The notes under the pieces: generated by a model
Databases searched by the model: none
Told to the model about the DNA's origin: nothing
The model's input: only the letters and a program-made list of their open reading frames with translations
Origin: Rhynchopus sp. YZ270_cl-10
Lineage: Eukaryota; Euglenozoa; Diplonemea; Diplonemida; Diplonemidae
Reading direction: 5' to 3'
Assembly (NCBI GenBank): GCA_964035575.1
Contig: OZ037837.1
Coordinates: forward strand, 744,001 to 808,000
Length of the DNA: 64,000 nt
In this document: positions 8,726 through 19,761 of the stretch, in pieces
How the letters are laid out: each line of letters starts with the position of its first letter
How positions within the stretch are numbered: the first letter of the stretch is position 1
Position numbers and translations under genes: made by a program

Positions 8726-11260
8726 CTACTTCATCACCATCTCTGTGTTGCCTTCTCTTGAGTCGGTATCTGATATGAGTGCGTCAGCCTTTTGGTGTTG
8801 CGCCAACCTCTTGCTGTTGTACCACAGCAGCATGAAGATGGCACCAGTCAGGAGACACAACGCCACGAAGACTCCTCCCATTATCATGAGCGGCGCAGGG
8901 CCACTATCCCCGCCGCCACCACCACCACCATCATCACCACCCACAGTGTTGCACTTCGTCACCCTCTCGGCACGGTCTTTGAACTGCAGTAGCGCACCCG
9001 CAGTGGTGGCAACGTAGAGCACACCACGGTCCTCAATTAGCCCCACAGTTGGCGATGCTGTCTCGAGTTTGTATATGACGGAAGGCACTCCGTCTGTGAT
9101 GCCCACCACACTGATGCTGTCTGGACCCAGAATGTAGACACCGTCTTGCACGATGAGTTGTCCAGAGGCAGCGATGTGGCCAGATTCACGGAGTGTGGGT
9201 GGTTTGTCGGTCGTGTTTGTCTGCAGGGTGATAAGACTGCCGGTGTCGGTGGTGGCAAGAAGTTGATGGCCCGATGCGTGCAGGGAGGTGAAGCTGTGTG
9301 GAAAGGTTTGGCTTGATACGTATTCCGGTATGGTGGAGACGTTGACAACAACGAGCGTGCTGCCAATCGATGCATAGAGGGTGCCACCAGAGACAGACAG
9401 GCAGACCACTGCGTCAGGCGAGAGGGAGTGGTGGACCTCGATGGTCCCCACCTCGCGCATGTGATGTGCTTCGAGGGTCCACATCATCAGGACAGCAGTC
9501 TGCTGTGTATTTACGACAGCAAAGACAGTCATGTCTGCTTGCGTCCAGCTGAGGATAGCTTCGCTGCTGGTCAGGCCGCTGGAGAGGAGACGTGGTGGGC
9601 CGGCACCGAAGCTGATGACCTGGAGGCTGGCCCCGCACTGTGTGACACCGTAGGTTCCGTTTGCGGAGAAGGTCAGGCCGGCGCATGCACCCTGCAGCGG
9701 TACGGTGCTCGCAAGCGAGGCGTTCTGTGCGTCTGCGTGCAGTGTGTACAGTGCCTCCCCTCCGATGGCGTACAGCACACCACACACCCCAGGCCGTGCT
9801 GCCAGGGTGCGAAGGCTGCTGCTCCGTGTCAGAAACGTCGGTCCCGACACAGGTTTGTCATAGAAGGAGTCGTGCACCGGTGGCGTTGTTGCCCCAGGGG
9901 CGGCGGTCTCGCCAGAGGGCAGGTCGGTGTGTGGTGGTGGTTGTGTCGCAGGTGCGGGTGCGTCTGTGCCTGGTGGTGTTGGTGTGGTTGTGTCGGGTGA
10001 CGTTGTCTCAGACATGGAGGGTGTGCCAGTGGGAAGTGCAGGCGGCTGTGTCGCAGGTACTGATGTGGCAGGTGCCGTTGTGTGTGGTGCTGTACCTGGT
10101 GGAGCGACTGTCGGCGCTGACGTTGGTGAAGCTGTGGGGGACGCTGTCAACGGCATGTACGTCGGTGACAAGGTTGGTGTGGTTGTGTCGGGTGACGTTG
10201 TCTCAGACATGGAGGGTGCGTCAGTGGGAAGTGCAGGCGGCTGTGTCGCAGGTGCAGTTGTGGCAGGTGTGATTGTCGCAGGTGCCGTTGTGTGTGGTGC
10301 ATCTGTACCTGGTGGAGCGACTGTCGATGCTGACGTTGTTGGTGAAGCTGTGGGGGACACTGTCAACGGCATGTCCGTCGGTGGCAGTGTTGGTGTGGCT
10401 GTGTCTGGCGGCAGTGTTACGGGAGGCGATGTGAGCGGTGCTGGTGTGTGTGGCACATCTGTCGGTGCCGTTGTTTCCTGTGCTGCGGGCATCGTGGTCA
10501 CCGGCACTGTCATCACACACTCCATCAGAAGACCACCAGTGCCGTTCTGCAGGTTCGGGTTCACAAACGTCTCGGGGTCGTGGTACCAAGCACCCACTTC
10601 ATTTGTCTTATTTTCATTGACTTGTTTGTGGTAATGGAACCCGACACACTTGTCGTCAGACAAGCAAACAGCTTTGCAGTACGCCACAGGGCCAGCATCA
10701 TCGTACAGAGGAACACCATTACTGATTAGGTCTACCTGTGAGTAAGTCACACTCTTCACGTGGTCCACACAGGGGTACTCAATCCAGCCGTCCACAGCAG
10801 GCAGGGGTGTTGGGTCACACGCAGTCGGTGCTGGTGTGTGTGGCACATCTGTTGGTGCCGTTGTTTCCTGTGCTGCGGGCATCGTGGTCACCGGCACTGT
10901 CATCACACGCTCCATCAGAAGACCACCAGTACCGTTCTGCAGGTTCGGGTTCACAAACGTTGTGGGGTCGTAGTACCAAACACCCACTTCATGTGTGTGA
11001 TTTTGATTGTGGTAGTGGAACCCGACACACTTATCGTCAGCCAAGCAAATAGCTTTGCAGTACGCCACAGGGCCAGCAGCATCGTACAGAGGAACACCCT
11101 TTTCAGTGACAAGGTCTCGCTGACTGTAAGCCGGGCCCTTCACGTGGTCCACACAGGGGTACTCAATCCAGCCGTCCACAGGAGGCAGGGGTGTTGGGTC
11201 ACATATTGGAGTGGTTGTGACGGAGGTAGCTGCACAAAGAAGTGCGAGGAAGGAGGCCAT
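8726..11260 (-). CDS. PAN-domain, mucin-stalk, propeller-like membrane protein, paralogue 2
   Basis: 844 aa, same architecture as the 5091-7391 product: signal peptide, PAN unit, PAN unit, Thr/Pro stalk, propeller-like region, membrane helix and a tail ending SREGNTEMVMK. The propeller and tail are almost identical to paralogue 1. The PAN units have diverged (for example NQNHTHEVGVWYYDP). A short copy of the stalk sequence now lies between the two PAN units, and the main stalk is about 60 residues longer through duplication of blocks such as PTDAPSMSETTSPDTTTPT. The pattern suggests conversion of the 3' half with free variation of the outer recognition domains and stalk length. Confidence 0.8.
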   Translation of the reverse strand: MASFLALLCAATSVTTTPICDPTPLPPVDGWIEYPCVDHVKGPAYSQRDLVTEKGVPLYDAAGPVAYCKAICLADDKCVGFHYHNQNHTHEVGVWYYDPTTFVNPNLQNGTGGLLMERVMTVPVTTMPAAQETTAPTDVPHTPAPTACDPTPLPAVDGWIEYPCVDHVKSVTYSQVDLISNGVPLYDDAGPVAYCKAVCLSDDKCVGFHYHKQVNENKTNEVGAWYHDPETFVNPNLQNGTGGLLMECVMTVPVTTMPAAQETTAPTDVPHTPAPLTSPPVTLPPDTATPTLPPTDMPLTVSPTASPTTSASTVAPPGTDAPHTTAPATITPATTAPATQPPALPTDAPSMSETTSPDTTTPTLSPTYMPLTASPTASPTSAPTVAPPGTAPHTTAPATSVPATQPPALPTGTPSMSETTSPDTTTPTPPGTDAPAPATQPPPHTDLPSGETAAPGATTPPVHDSFYDKPVSGPTFLTRSSSLRTLAARPGVCGVLYAIGGEALYTLHADAQNASLASTVPLQGACAGLTFSANGTYGVTQCGASLQVISFGAGPPRLLSSGLTSSEAILSWTQADMTVFAVVNTQQTAVLMMWTLEAHHMREVGTIEVHHSLSPDAVVCLSVSGGTLYASIGSTLVVVNVSTIPEYVSSQTFPHSFTSLHASGHQLLATTDTGSLITLQTNTTDKPPTLRESGHIAASGQLIVQDGVYILGPDSISVVGITDGVPSVIYKLETASPTVGLIEDRGVLYVATTAGALLQFKDRAERVTKCNTVGGDDGGGGGGGDSGPAPLMIMGGVFVALCLLTGAIFMLLWYNSKRLAQHQKADALISDTDSREGNTEMVMK

Positions 11261-12407
11261 CTCCCAACCTTCCTGTAGGGTGGGCGTGTGGGCGTGGGGG
11301 GCGAAGGTGTAGCCGTAAGTCGGGGAGCGATCCCCTTGAGAACTAAGCAGAAATATGTCTTTGGTGTGTTGTTTGTAGGCGTCTGAAAGGCGTCACGTCT
11401 CATCCAAAGAACCTGATTCATGTTGTAGGAAATGATTGGTATAGGGAAAGGGGGGAGAGAGGGGTAACTTTTTTTTTTTTTTTTTGTTTGAGAATTTGTT
11501 CTGCTTCTTAGGCAATTGGAACCCCCCATTGAGGGGGTGGAAAACTAATGATAAATAAGAATAAGAAAACAGTTTGTAAGAACCAAAGCCCCTTTTACAC
11601 AGTCGCCTGAACATTACAACCACACAACCTAGTTTTTTTTTTTCCATTTTTTCTACTCACTTCATTTTTTCTTTTTTGGGCATCAGATCTCGACAGTTGC
11701 ATTCGCTGCCACCTCTCTGATCTGGAGAAAATGGGAGTGTCGGTGTCGGAGCACAAAAGAGTAAAATGAAAAAAAACATATCGGGTGTGGGGTCTCTGAT
11801 CTATCTGTGCAGCGTATATATTCCCCAAACACGCCATGTTTGGCCAGGGCCCCTACAGCACGTCAATTGCAAAAAAAAAAAACCCCCCCTCCACCCAGCG
11901 TTTCACCTCACCATTACATAAAACCCTTGTTTTGCGTCATATTAAGATAAAAAAACAACAACAACATTATTTGTAATAAAATGATTCCGAAGTCTCGCAT
12001 TTTGTCACAAAAGAGAGAAAAAAAAATCACACACAAATTTTTGACTTGAAAATACAAAACTCTCTCACGAAGCAGAGTACCATGGAATAGATCACCCCTG
12101 GGTGGACTCCCCCCCCACCTCCCAACGCAGTCCTACACCCATTTTTTTTTTTTTTTCGTTTCCAATCTGATACAAATACGGAGATTTTTTTTTTTTTTTT
12201 TTTTTTTGGTTTTGTTTTTTATTTCGAAGACGCAAGCGAATGCCCTTCGTATGCGCACACCGTATGCACACCTTTCACTCGACCATTCATTGCTTTGACA
12301 GTATCTTTGACAGCTTCCCTCTGTGGGTCGGAAGCACGCACAACACACTACATTCCCCTCCTCCAACAGGTTCTGTTTAATGCAGGAGTGAGGTTGTAAA
12401 AAAAAAA

Positions 12408-12523
12408 AATAGTACCTCTGATAGGTAAGGAAAGGGGAGGGGGAAAAAAGGTTTTTTTTCGTATTGCTCAATCACCCCCTTGGAGTAATCGGCGACCGTA
12501 TGACCGTATCGGAGGAACTATTT
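12408..12523 (-). mobile_element. Small MITE-like element R, copy 2
   Basis: Inverted partner of 3481-3588 with the same AAATAGT..CTCTGATA ends. The interior (TTGGCGACCGTAT, CAATCACCCC) is conserved. Confidence 0.55.
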
Positions 12524-13588
12524 CTTCTTTTATGCTCTGCTTTTGTAGGTATACATAAACAGCAAGAACAACCGCTGTACTATTCTTTAAACTGTACAAC
12601 AAAACAAAAAACTTCTTGTTCACTAACCACAAGAAGGACACGATAATGAAGTAGTAAATGACCTTGACTTTGTGATTTTATTTTGTGGTTTCACCGTTGT
12701 AAATCCTCAAGTCAATGACATCATCCACTTCACCGTTGTTTGTACCGTTTCAACGGTGGTTTTTTGCATCCTGCTGTCTTACACGACAATGAAGTAGTGT
12801 GGTTTTACTTTGTGGTTTCACCGTTGTAAATCCTCAAGTCAATGACATTTTACTTCGTAAAGGAGGTTTGTTGATTCTAAAAAAAAGGAGAAGGAATCAC
12901 GAAACAGTCAAAAAAAAAAAAATTGCAGAAATTTAATTTCTGGTATTTTTCAGGCAAAAAAACGCTGGTAAAAAAAAGTGGGGTAAAAAAGAGGGAGGGG
13001 GAGTTGAAATGCGAAGCGTTCCTCCCCGCTGTGGCTCTTTTTGTTGTACGAATGATTAATGGGAATTGGCGACTGCATTTCCCCGTATAGGGATCAGTCC
13101 TCATCCGTAAAATTACTACGCGTCCACTCGACGTTTGGATAAAAGAAAACTAGAGATGAAAGGGGGTTTGGGGGGAAGAGTTTAATTATTGAACGCATCC
13201 CCACATCCGTCTATTTAAAGTCTATTTATCATGCGTATCATCCGTAAAGTCTATTTAAAAAAAAGATGTCATCTTGTCGTTCCCTCCACCCCCCTTCTTG
13301 CAGTTGTTTGATGCGTTGACGCTGCTGCACAGGGTAAGTGAATGAGGAGGGAATGACTTTCTGCTCACGAAGTAGTCTGTGCGTTTCACCACAACCTCTC
13401 CCTTTTGTCTTTTATTGTTTGTGGGGGTGGGGGGAGGAAAAACAAGGAAAAGTAGGAGTGCGGTTTCAATTTTGCGAATTGGCGACTGCATTTCCCTGTA
13501 CAGGATCAGTCCTCATCCGCAAAGTCTATTTAAAAAAAAAGGTGGCATCTTGCCGTTCCCTCACCTCACCCCCCCCTTCTTGCAGTTG

Positions 13589-13736
13589 CACGACGTTGAA
13601 GTAAATGACTTTACTTGTGGTTTTTTACATGTCATTTTTTTTACTTGTGTTTAAGCTGTACGCTTACGTTTTTACGGGCAAGTAAACTATTTTCACAAGT
13701 AAAATTTCATGTAAAGTCATTTACTTCAACGTCGTG
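13589..13736. mobile_element. 148-bp foldback element with 26-bp arms
   Basis: Arms 13589-13614 and 13711-13736 are exact inverse copies (CACGACGTTGAAGTAAATGA..). The flanks CTTGCAGTT and TTGATGCGTTGACGCTG are contiguous at 13297-13325 in a sister repeat, so the interval is an insertion. Confidence 0.7.
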
Positions 13737-14180
13737 TGCTTGATGCGTTGACGCTGCCACACAGGGTGAGTGAATGAGGTGAGGGAAATGACGTGACACT
13801 TTCTGCTCACGAAGTAGTGTGTGCGTGCGCGTTAAAAAAGGGTAGTTATCGATAATCAGGTATCTCTGACGACCTGCTGTACGATGCCAGCCCCAGGATG
13901 AAAGCAGAAGAAAGGAGTAGACAATGCTAATAACATGAAGCGCTTAATGCTCGCTTATGTAACGTAACAAAAAAGAAAAAGAAAAAGAAGGGAAAAAAAG
14001 AGTGAAGCTGGCCGACACTAACCAAAAGCTAACACCTCCAGTAGTATTGGGCCAAAGAAAGAAGCGCGTGAAATTGACGCATGCGTCTCGTGCACACAGT
14101 CAGACAAAAAAAAAAAAATCAGAGAGAAAAACTGAAAGTCCCACAACAAAAACACACTTCATTAGGGAGACAAAAAAGAG

Positions 14181-14223
14181 AAAAGTTTATAAGATGATCC
14201 CAAGCCTCTCGTGCTTAGTCACC
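14181..14223 (+). ncRNA. Recurrent small hairpin, copy 2
   Basis: AAAAGTTTATAAGATGATCC followed by the AAGC-CTCTCGT-GCTT stem-loop and AGTCACC. Nearly identical to 914-956. Confidence 0.4.
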
Positions 14224-14741
14224 TTGTTGTGATAAAATAAGACCTTTAAAAAAAAAAACAGATAAGAAGAGATAGAGCAAGTTTGAAAGATTCATTATTT
14301 CATATACCAATGCAAGAAAGAGTGTTGCACTTTTTGGGAGTTGCTACCAGGGAAACTGCAAGTCGGTACACAGTCAAGAAAGGAATGTTGAGTAGTTGCA
14401 ACGTGCGAAAACGCATCTCGCTCGAGAGAAAAAAAAACGCGCTCAAGAAAAGACATCTGCTTTGGACCGTTTGAGTCAACTGCCAGCATCATGGATATGA
14501 GGGTGTGCGTTGTGATTTATTTGTACTGGGGGATGATTTAATAACAGCTTTGAAATAAGTGGTCGATTTTTCTCTGTTTTGCTCTCACTAAGGTGGGGGG
14601 ACAGAGATAGTGAGAGCGCAACACAGAGGCACAAAAAAGGGTGTGTTGATAACAGAAAAAAATAAAATAAAGACGGATGGGAGGAAGAGAAACTGAAACA
14701 TAACGGATCATGGTAGCAAAAAGGGGTAAAAAAGAACACTT

Positions 14742-14773
14742 AAAAGATGAAATGTGCCTCTCGGGAGCACAGC
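14742..14773 (+). ncRNA. Divergent small hairpin (different stem, same loop)
   Basis: AAAAGATGAAAT leads into stem GTGC / GCAC around CTCTCGGGA. The AGATGA lead and CTCTC loop are shared with the main family while the stem bases differ, as expected for a conserved RNA shape. Confidence 0.3.
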
Positions 14774-15013
14774 TAAAAAATCGTAACGTACACACTCCGT
14801 TGATTCTAAAAACGCTTACCGGCAACCTAAAAAAATACAGCCGCCATTTCCATCCCGACCCCTATGGGTACCCCATTCCTTTTTTCCCACAAAAAAAGGC
14901 TTTGCCCATGGTGTGATGACTAATACGTGCCCATCTATGGTTGTAGATATACCAGCCTTTCTACATCTTTCCCCTCCCCCCTCCCCCTTCTCCTCCCCCT
15001 CACCACCCTTTCC

Positions 15014-16885
15014 CTATAACGCATCGTCTTCCACCTCCTCTAGACCATGCGGGTGCATCGCAAGATATTCATCTAGCTCGCCTTCGTGCTCATCTAGGTG
15101 TTCTGTAAAGTGTTCAACTGGCGCCTTTGGCTTCGATTTTAGGTTCCGCCCTGCGACACACACTGCTCCAGCACAGAGGCACAGCGCCGCGCATACTATA
15201 CCAAGAATCGCACCCAGGCCAAGCCCGCCGTCATCCCCCTCGCCACTGGCAGCCCCACCCACTATGCACCCTGGGGCAGGTCTGCCTACCTGCGAGAGAC
15301 GCACGTCGTCAACACAGACGCAAACGAAATCATTCAGAACACCACTGTCCTCATCGGTGCAGGTCTGCCCTTCGCCACAGGGGGTTGATGCGCATTCGTC
15401 TGTCATATTGGGTGCAACGTTCTCAGGTACCGTTAACGTTAGCGTGGTGGTGATGGTGTATGTGATGGTGGGTGTCGTGGTGGGGGCGGCGACAGTGGGC
15501 ATCGGGGTGTCCGGTGCATCTGTCGGGGGTGCCGGGCAGCCCCAGCGCACATCAAGCACTGCCGCCTCGGAATGCCGCCTCCAGGTCCCTAAAAATGGGT
15601 TTCCATACCCCACTGCCCAGGCAAACGTTATGGTACGTTCGTCACGCAGATTGAAATCCGTTGCGGTAACGAGAGGACGAACAAAGGTTATGGTATCCGC
15701 AGACTGCGTGAGAACGACTGCATCCTGGGCGGTGTCAACCGTAGGTTGGTCTGTCACGCCTGCAGGCACAAAACCATCAAACACCTCCCCCTGATTCGCA
15801 GACGACCACGCATAGACGTCCAGATCATCCATTCGGTTCCCCCCTGGATCACGAAACCCAATCGCACCATAATCCCCGGTCTGCAAGACTGCGGTGAAAC
15901 GCACTGCAGGCACGCTATCATACATACCAAACTCATACGACACAGCGAGGCTTGCTGTTGTTTCCAATTCAAACACCCCATTAGGCGTGCATGAGGTGTT
16001 GTCAGGGAAGAACGACGGCGGCGCATTTGTGGGAGCTAGGGTAGTGGGAGGGGGCACAGCAGTGTCTGGCGCATCTGTGGGTTCTGCGGTCGGAACCGCT
16101 GTCGGCGCGATTGTGTCCGGGGCCACCGTAGGTGGTGCATTCGTCGGTGCTGCAGTGCAGCCTAGCAGCACCTCATTCACCACCCCACGCCCCATCGCGG
16201 AGTGCCCCGCCCAGATTGGCGTCCCAAAGACACGCCCTGGACCTACCGCCCACCCGATTGTCACCGGACTGCCTTTGGATAACACATAGTCGTTTCCGGT
16301 ATCAACTTTACGAAAGAACGAAACACGCTGCGAAGGCTGCGCACCGGGAGAAAGGTAGGCATCAGGGATGGGGTCGTCTGCGGGGCGTCCGTTGACGGCG
16401 CCGGCGACGGCCAGGTCTTTGACATTTGCGGTGAAGGCGTCAAAGGCGTAGCCATCGAAGCCTGCCATGCCCGACGTCGAGTCTGCGATGTCGCGGAAGG
16501 CAATGCTGCCCCAGTCTTCTTCGAAGCGGATGTCGAAGCGTATCGCCTCCACACCCTCGAAGGTGCCGTACTGATAGGACACAAGGAAGCTGTTGCTCCC
16601 AGTCGTCACAGCCCGCGCCGGACACTGATCCGCAACAAACTCACCCAGTAAAGCCGGTGAATGTGTATCCGGTACCTCTGTCGCGGGCGCGTCAGTAGGT
16701 GGTGTCAATGTGTTGCAGGAGGCAACGGTGATGTCAACAGTGCCCCGCTGCTGTGCGCTGTGTTGTGTCCAAGTGTCGTCGGCAATAAACCCAGGTCCGG
16801 TAGCCCAAGCAATGGTTAAATCCTGGCTGCGGGTGATGGAGTAGTCCTCGAAGTCCTTCGTATCCATTAAGCGGTGGAATATAAT
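15014..16885 (-). CDS. Five-DOMON membrane protein, exon 2 (C-terminal 623 aa)
   Basis: The frame starts at IIFHRLMDTKDFEDYSI, which completes the DOMON domain left unfinished at 24838. The preceding bases on the minus strand are a pyrimidine-rich TTTTCAG acceptor. It encodes the second half of DOMON 3, DOMON 4 and DOMON 5 (each with the G.YGAIGFRD / MDDLDVYAW and TIGWAVGPG signatures), with TDAP/APTNAP linkers between. An EGF-like segment (DECASTPCGEGQTC), a membrane helix (LGAILGIVCAALCLCAGAVCV) and an acidic cytoplasmic tail follow. DOMON folds bind haem or sugars in known families; no metal ligands can be assigned here. A Met in the intron-derived frame is not a start. Confidence 0.85.
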   Translation of the reverse strand: MIFHRLMDTKDFEDYSITRSQDLTIAWATGPGFIADDTWTQHSAQQRGTVDITVASCNTLTPPTDAPATEVPDTHSPALLGEFVADQCPARAVTTGSNSFLVSYQYGTFEGVEAIRFDIRFEEDWGSIAFRDIADSTSGMAGFDGYAFDAFTANVKDLAVAGAVNGRPADDPIPDAYLSPGAQPSQRVSFFRKVDTGNDYVLSKGSPVTIGWAVGPGRVFGTPIWAGHSAMGRGVVNEVLLGCTAAPTNAPPTVAPDTIAPTAVPTAEPTDAPDTAVPPPTTLAPTNAPPSFFPDNTSCTPNGVFELETTASLAVSYEFGMYDSVPAVRFTAVLQTGDYGAIGFRDPGGNRMDDLDVYAWSSANQGEVFDGFVPAGVTDQPTVDTAQDAVVLTQSADTITFVRPLVTATDFNLRDERTITFAWAVGYGNPFLGTWRRHSEAAVLDVRWGCPAPPTDAPDTPMPTVAAPTTTPTITYTITTTLTLTVPENVAPNMTDECASTPCGEGQTCTDEDSGVLNDFVCVCVDDVRLSQVGRPAPGCIVGGAASGEGDDGGLGLGAILGIVCAALCLCAGAVCVAGRNLKSKPKAPVEHFTEHLDEHEGELDEYLAMHPHGLEEVEDDAL

Positions 16886-17322
16886 CTGAAAATGGTGGGG
16901 GTAGAGGAAACAAAACATTATAGACAACATAAAGAAAAAGGAAGGGGGCTCCCTAAAAAGGAGTATTTTGGATAAAAAGGTTCAAAAAGCGCGTGGTTTC
17001 TGGGTCAAAAAAGAGGGAAAAAAGAGTGAGGGGAGTTGGGTCCAGTCATAGGGGGTATAGCATATTTTTTGGAAAATTCTTCAAAAAAACGACGATTTTT
17101 GCTGGGCACAATGCAAATTTCAGAAAAATCCCAATTTTCGACTGGTTGAGCAAATTATGGCCCACCCACCCCGATTGTGTGTCAAAAACAGACTTTAGAA
17201 TGTTTCTAGAAAGTATTACCCTTATCAGAGGGCGCAGTGTCCGACAAGGGTCACAGACAGAACGCGATTTAATTGGGGTCAAACGCCGAAGGAAAAGGAA
17301 GGATGCAGTATGGCGAGAGAAT

Positions 17323-17505
17323 AAAAGTAGCGCACCGTGCGCCTTGGGCGCAAGCTTGCAACCCACCCTTCGCGTGACATAGTTTGGCACTAAAAACGTG
17401 CAATTTTGAGCGCAATTTTTAGAAATGTTGCGTACCGTGGCTTCGCCATGGGTGCCATGACCGCCGTTTCTTTTGTAAATGTATTGAGATTACTGATACT
17501 GCGTG
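17323..17505 (+). repeat. Module 1 in element G
   Basis: About 180 bp beginning TAGCGCACCGTGCGCC..GGCGCAAGCTT and ending in TTGAGATTACTGATA. It is a diverged direct copy of 24173-24375 inside the hAT-like element. The core TACCGTGCGCCTGCGGCGC also occurs at 41238 and, inverted, at 53630, inside two other unrelated elements. Confidence 0.75.
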
Positions 17506-18222
17506 TGCCCAGTGCAAATATCAATGTAGTGTCGAACTCCGCAGTAGGATAACCGAGGAATTCTCACATTCTGCCGGAGGCCCCGAACGAGCTGGGTTGG
17601 GCTCGACCGAGTAATGACCGAGTTTCAGCGAAAACCACCAAAACCTATATTCCCCTGGGGTTTAGTTCTGCGACAGCTGAGATGTAAAAAAACACCACTA
17701 TTCTGCCTCAGTACAAGTCCCAACCTGCTTGTTCGTTTTTCTTTTCAGACGGTCACTCAATTTTTCGACTCGCTGCGTTCGCGGACAAACCATCAACCCC
17801 CCCACGATTTCCCAAAAACCTGACAGCTAGCATCAGGCCTGCGCGGAAAAATCTCAAAAACGGGAGAGAAAAATAAAACAAAAAAAATCTCGGATTTTCA
17901 GCGAACAGAAGGATCCACCCTGCACCGGGAGAGGAGAAAGGTATCGCTTCCGCCTCGTCGCAAAATCGATAGTGCGTTCGCACTGCTCACACTTGTACTG
18001 AAACCGTAAATGCCAGACGTCGTCCGTGTTCCACGTCACGTCGATAAAATCCTGCACCAATGTGTACGCACTGCCGATGCTGGACACCGTAGTGTTCTCC
18101 TGCATGAGGTCTGATGCCGCATGATGGCAAGGAATGGCGCTGCGAGCACTATAACATCTACATTTAAAATTCAGGTTCGGTATGACCTAGAGCTCCGAAC
18201 TGCGCCGCAGGCCCCCAATTGC

Positions 18223-18282
18223 ATAGGGGGGTCTGGGGGGCAAAGCCCCCCAATGGGGGGTTCGGGGGGCGAAGCCCCCCGG
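18223..18282 (+). repeat. GC-rich double hairpin
   Basis: Two adjacent stem-loops, GGGGGGCAAAGCCCCCC and GGGGGGCGAAGCCCCCC, both with short CAAA/CGAA-type loops. They resemble organelle-type GC clusters but lie in nuclear-type sequence. Confidence 0.6.
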
Positions 18283-18469
18283 CGCTTTTTTTTTGGAGTC
18301 TCGGACCAGAAAAACCGAAAATTTGAGTTGAAATGGGCATTTTCCTAAGTAAAAACCACGAAATTTCGGGTGCGCGAAACCACGTTTTAGACCCCCACAG
18401 ATGCTCAAAAGTGTCAAATTCTGGTTTTAATAACCTCAAATCGTCGAAATTAGCCCTATACACGGTTCG

Positions 18470-18860
18470 GAAAAGTACTTTTTTAAAAAGTGATATTTTT
18501 TGGTCAAAAAAAGTACTTTTTCACTTTTCGAAAAAAAAAGTACTTTTTTTTTTTCCATCAAAATTGTACAGGAAAAAAAAAAGTACTTGAAAAAATAAAA
18601 AGTACTTTTTATTTTTCCATCAAAAATTGTACGGAGAGAAAAAATAAAAAGCACTTTTTTTTTTCTGTACAAAAAATTTAGAACACTGGAAAAAAAAAAG
18701 TACTTTTTATTTTTTTTCTCCGTACAATTTTTTGACGGGAAAAAAAAAAGTACTTTTTTTTTTTTCCTCCGTACAATTTTTGCACAGAAAAAAAAAAGTA
18801 CTTTTTTTTTTCAAGTACTTTTTTTTTTTGGAAAGTACTTTACTTTTGGGCAAAGTACTT
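18470..18860. repeat. AAAGTACTTT palindrome array
   Basis: About ten AAAAAGTACTTTTT palindromes, spaced by alternating TTTCCATCAAAATTGTAC and its inverse. Low-complexity and self-complementary; no coding value. Confidence 0.7.
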
Positions 18861-19365
18861 TTCCGATCCGTGGCCTATATAGGCGGAAAAAAAATTTGCG
18901 AGAGTCCCTTTCTATAAATGAGTCATACTATAGAAAGTGGGGTGGGAGGGTCCGTAGTCCGAGGGTCCGTAAACATTCGAAAACATACGAAAACATGCGT
19001 TTTTCCCAGTTTTGGCTGGCAAAAAACATTTTTTCCCCCTTTGTATCTCAGTTTTGGCAAAGGTAAAAAACACTTTTTGAACTTTTTTGCGATTTTTTAA
19101 CATGTTTTAGGGAGCCCCCGAAACGTTTTATATGATCCCTCTCGTCACTTTCAATCTCTTTTAACCACAAAAAAAAAAATCGTGCAAAGACATCTTGCGA
19201 CCAGGCATATTGCTAAGTGCCGTTTCGCCGTTTTGTGGGGTGATCAGGGGTAGTATTCTGCCAAAAAATTCGCAAAACCCGGAATGCGAATCGCAAAAAA
19301 TCGCAAAAAATCGCAAAAAATCGCGACACGCACAGGACATGACATCACATGTACCTGTTTTACCT

Positions 19366-19664
19366 GTGTACCTGTGTACCTGTGTACCTGTGTACCTGTG
19401 TACCTGTGTACCTGTGTACCTGTGTACCTGTGTACCTGTGTACCTGTGTACCTGTGTACCTGTGTACCTGTGTACCTGTGTACCTGTGTACCTGTGTACC
19501 TGTGTACCTGTGTACCTGTGTACCTGTGTACCTGTGTACCTGTGTACCTGTGTACCTGTGTACCTGTGTACCTGTGTACCTGTGTACCTGTGTACCTGTG
19601 TACCTGTGTACCTGTGTACCTGTGTACCTGTGTACCTGTGTACCTGTGTACCTGTGTACCTGAG
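19366..19664 (+). repeat. TACCTGTG 8-bp microsatellite
   Basis: About 37 perfect tandem units. Frames read through it only give short-period repeats and are not genes. Confidence 0.95.
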
Positions 19665-19761
19665 TGCGAAGGAAGGTTGTTTGATATGGTCATCATTTTG
19701 CCACCCACCTCTCTAAAGTCTTATAATCCCAGTCCCCCGGCACAGTATACACAGTATACAC

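Larger units (their letters stand above)
11261..15013. other. Long spacer between the PAN pair and the DOMON gene
   Basis: 3.7 kb without a credible gene. It contains poly-A/T runs, element R copy 2 (12408-12523), direct repeats of TTTGTGGTTTCACCGTTG (12683 and 12811), a partial repeat M near 13375-13473, a palindromic element at 13589-13736, two direct copies of GCGTTGACGCTGC..CACAGGGT (about 13313 and 13745), and hairpins at 14181-14223 and 14742-14773. Confidence 0.6.
16944..19119. mobile_element. Non-autonomous DNA transposon G (2176 bp)
   Basis: Perfect 15-bp terminal inverted repeats GGGGGCTCCCTAAAA / TTTTAGGGAGCCCCC, flanked on both sides by GAA (3-bp target duplication). No transposase frame. 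The interior holds module 1 (17323-17505), a pair of GC-rich hairpins (about 18223-18282) and an array of AAAGTACTTT palindromes (about 18470-18860). Superfamily uncertain: a 3-bp duplication fits CACTA or Harbinger types, but the ends match neither closely. Confidence 0.8.

Noticed and set aside
16886-16930. Met at 16930 as the start of a separate DOMON gene
   Set aside because: Those 15 codons are intron sequence ending in TTTTCAG; the real protein continues from exon 1.
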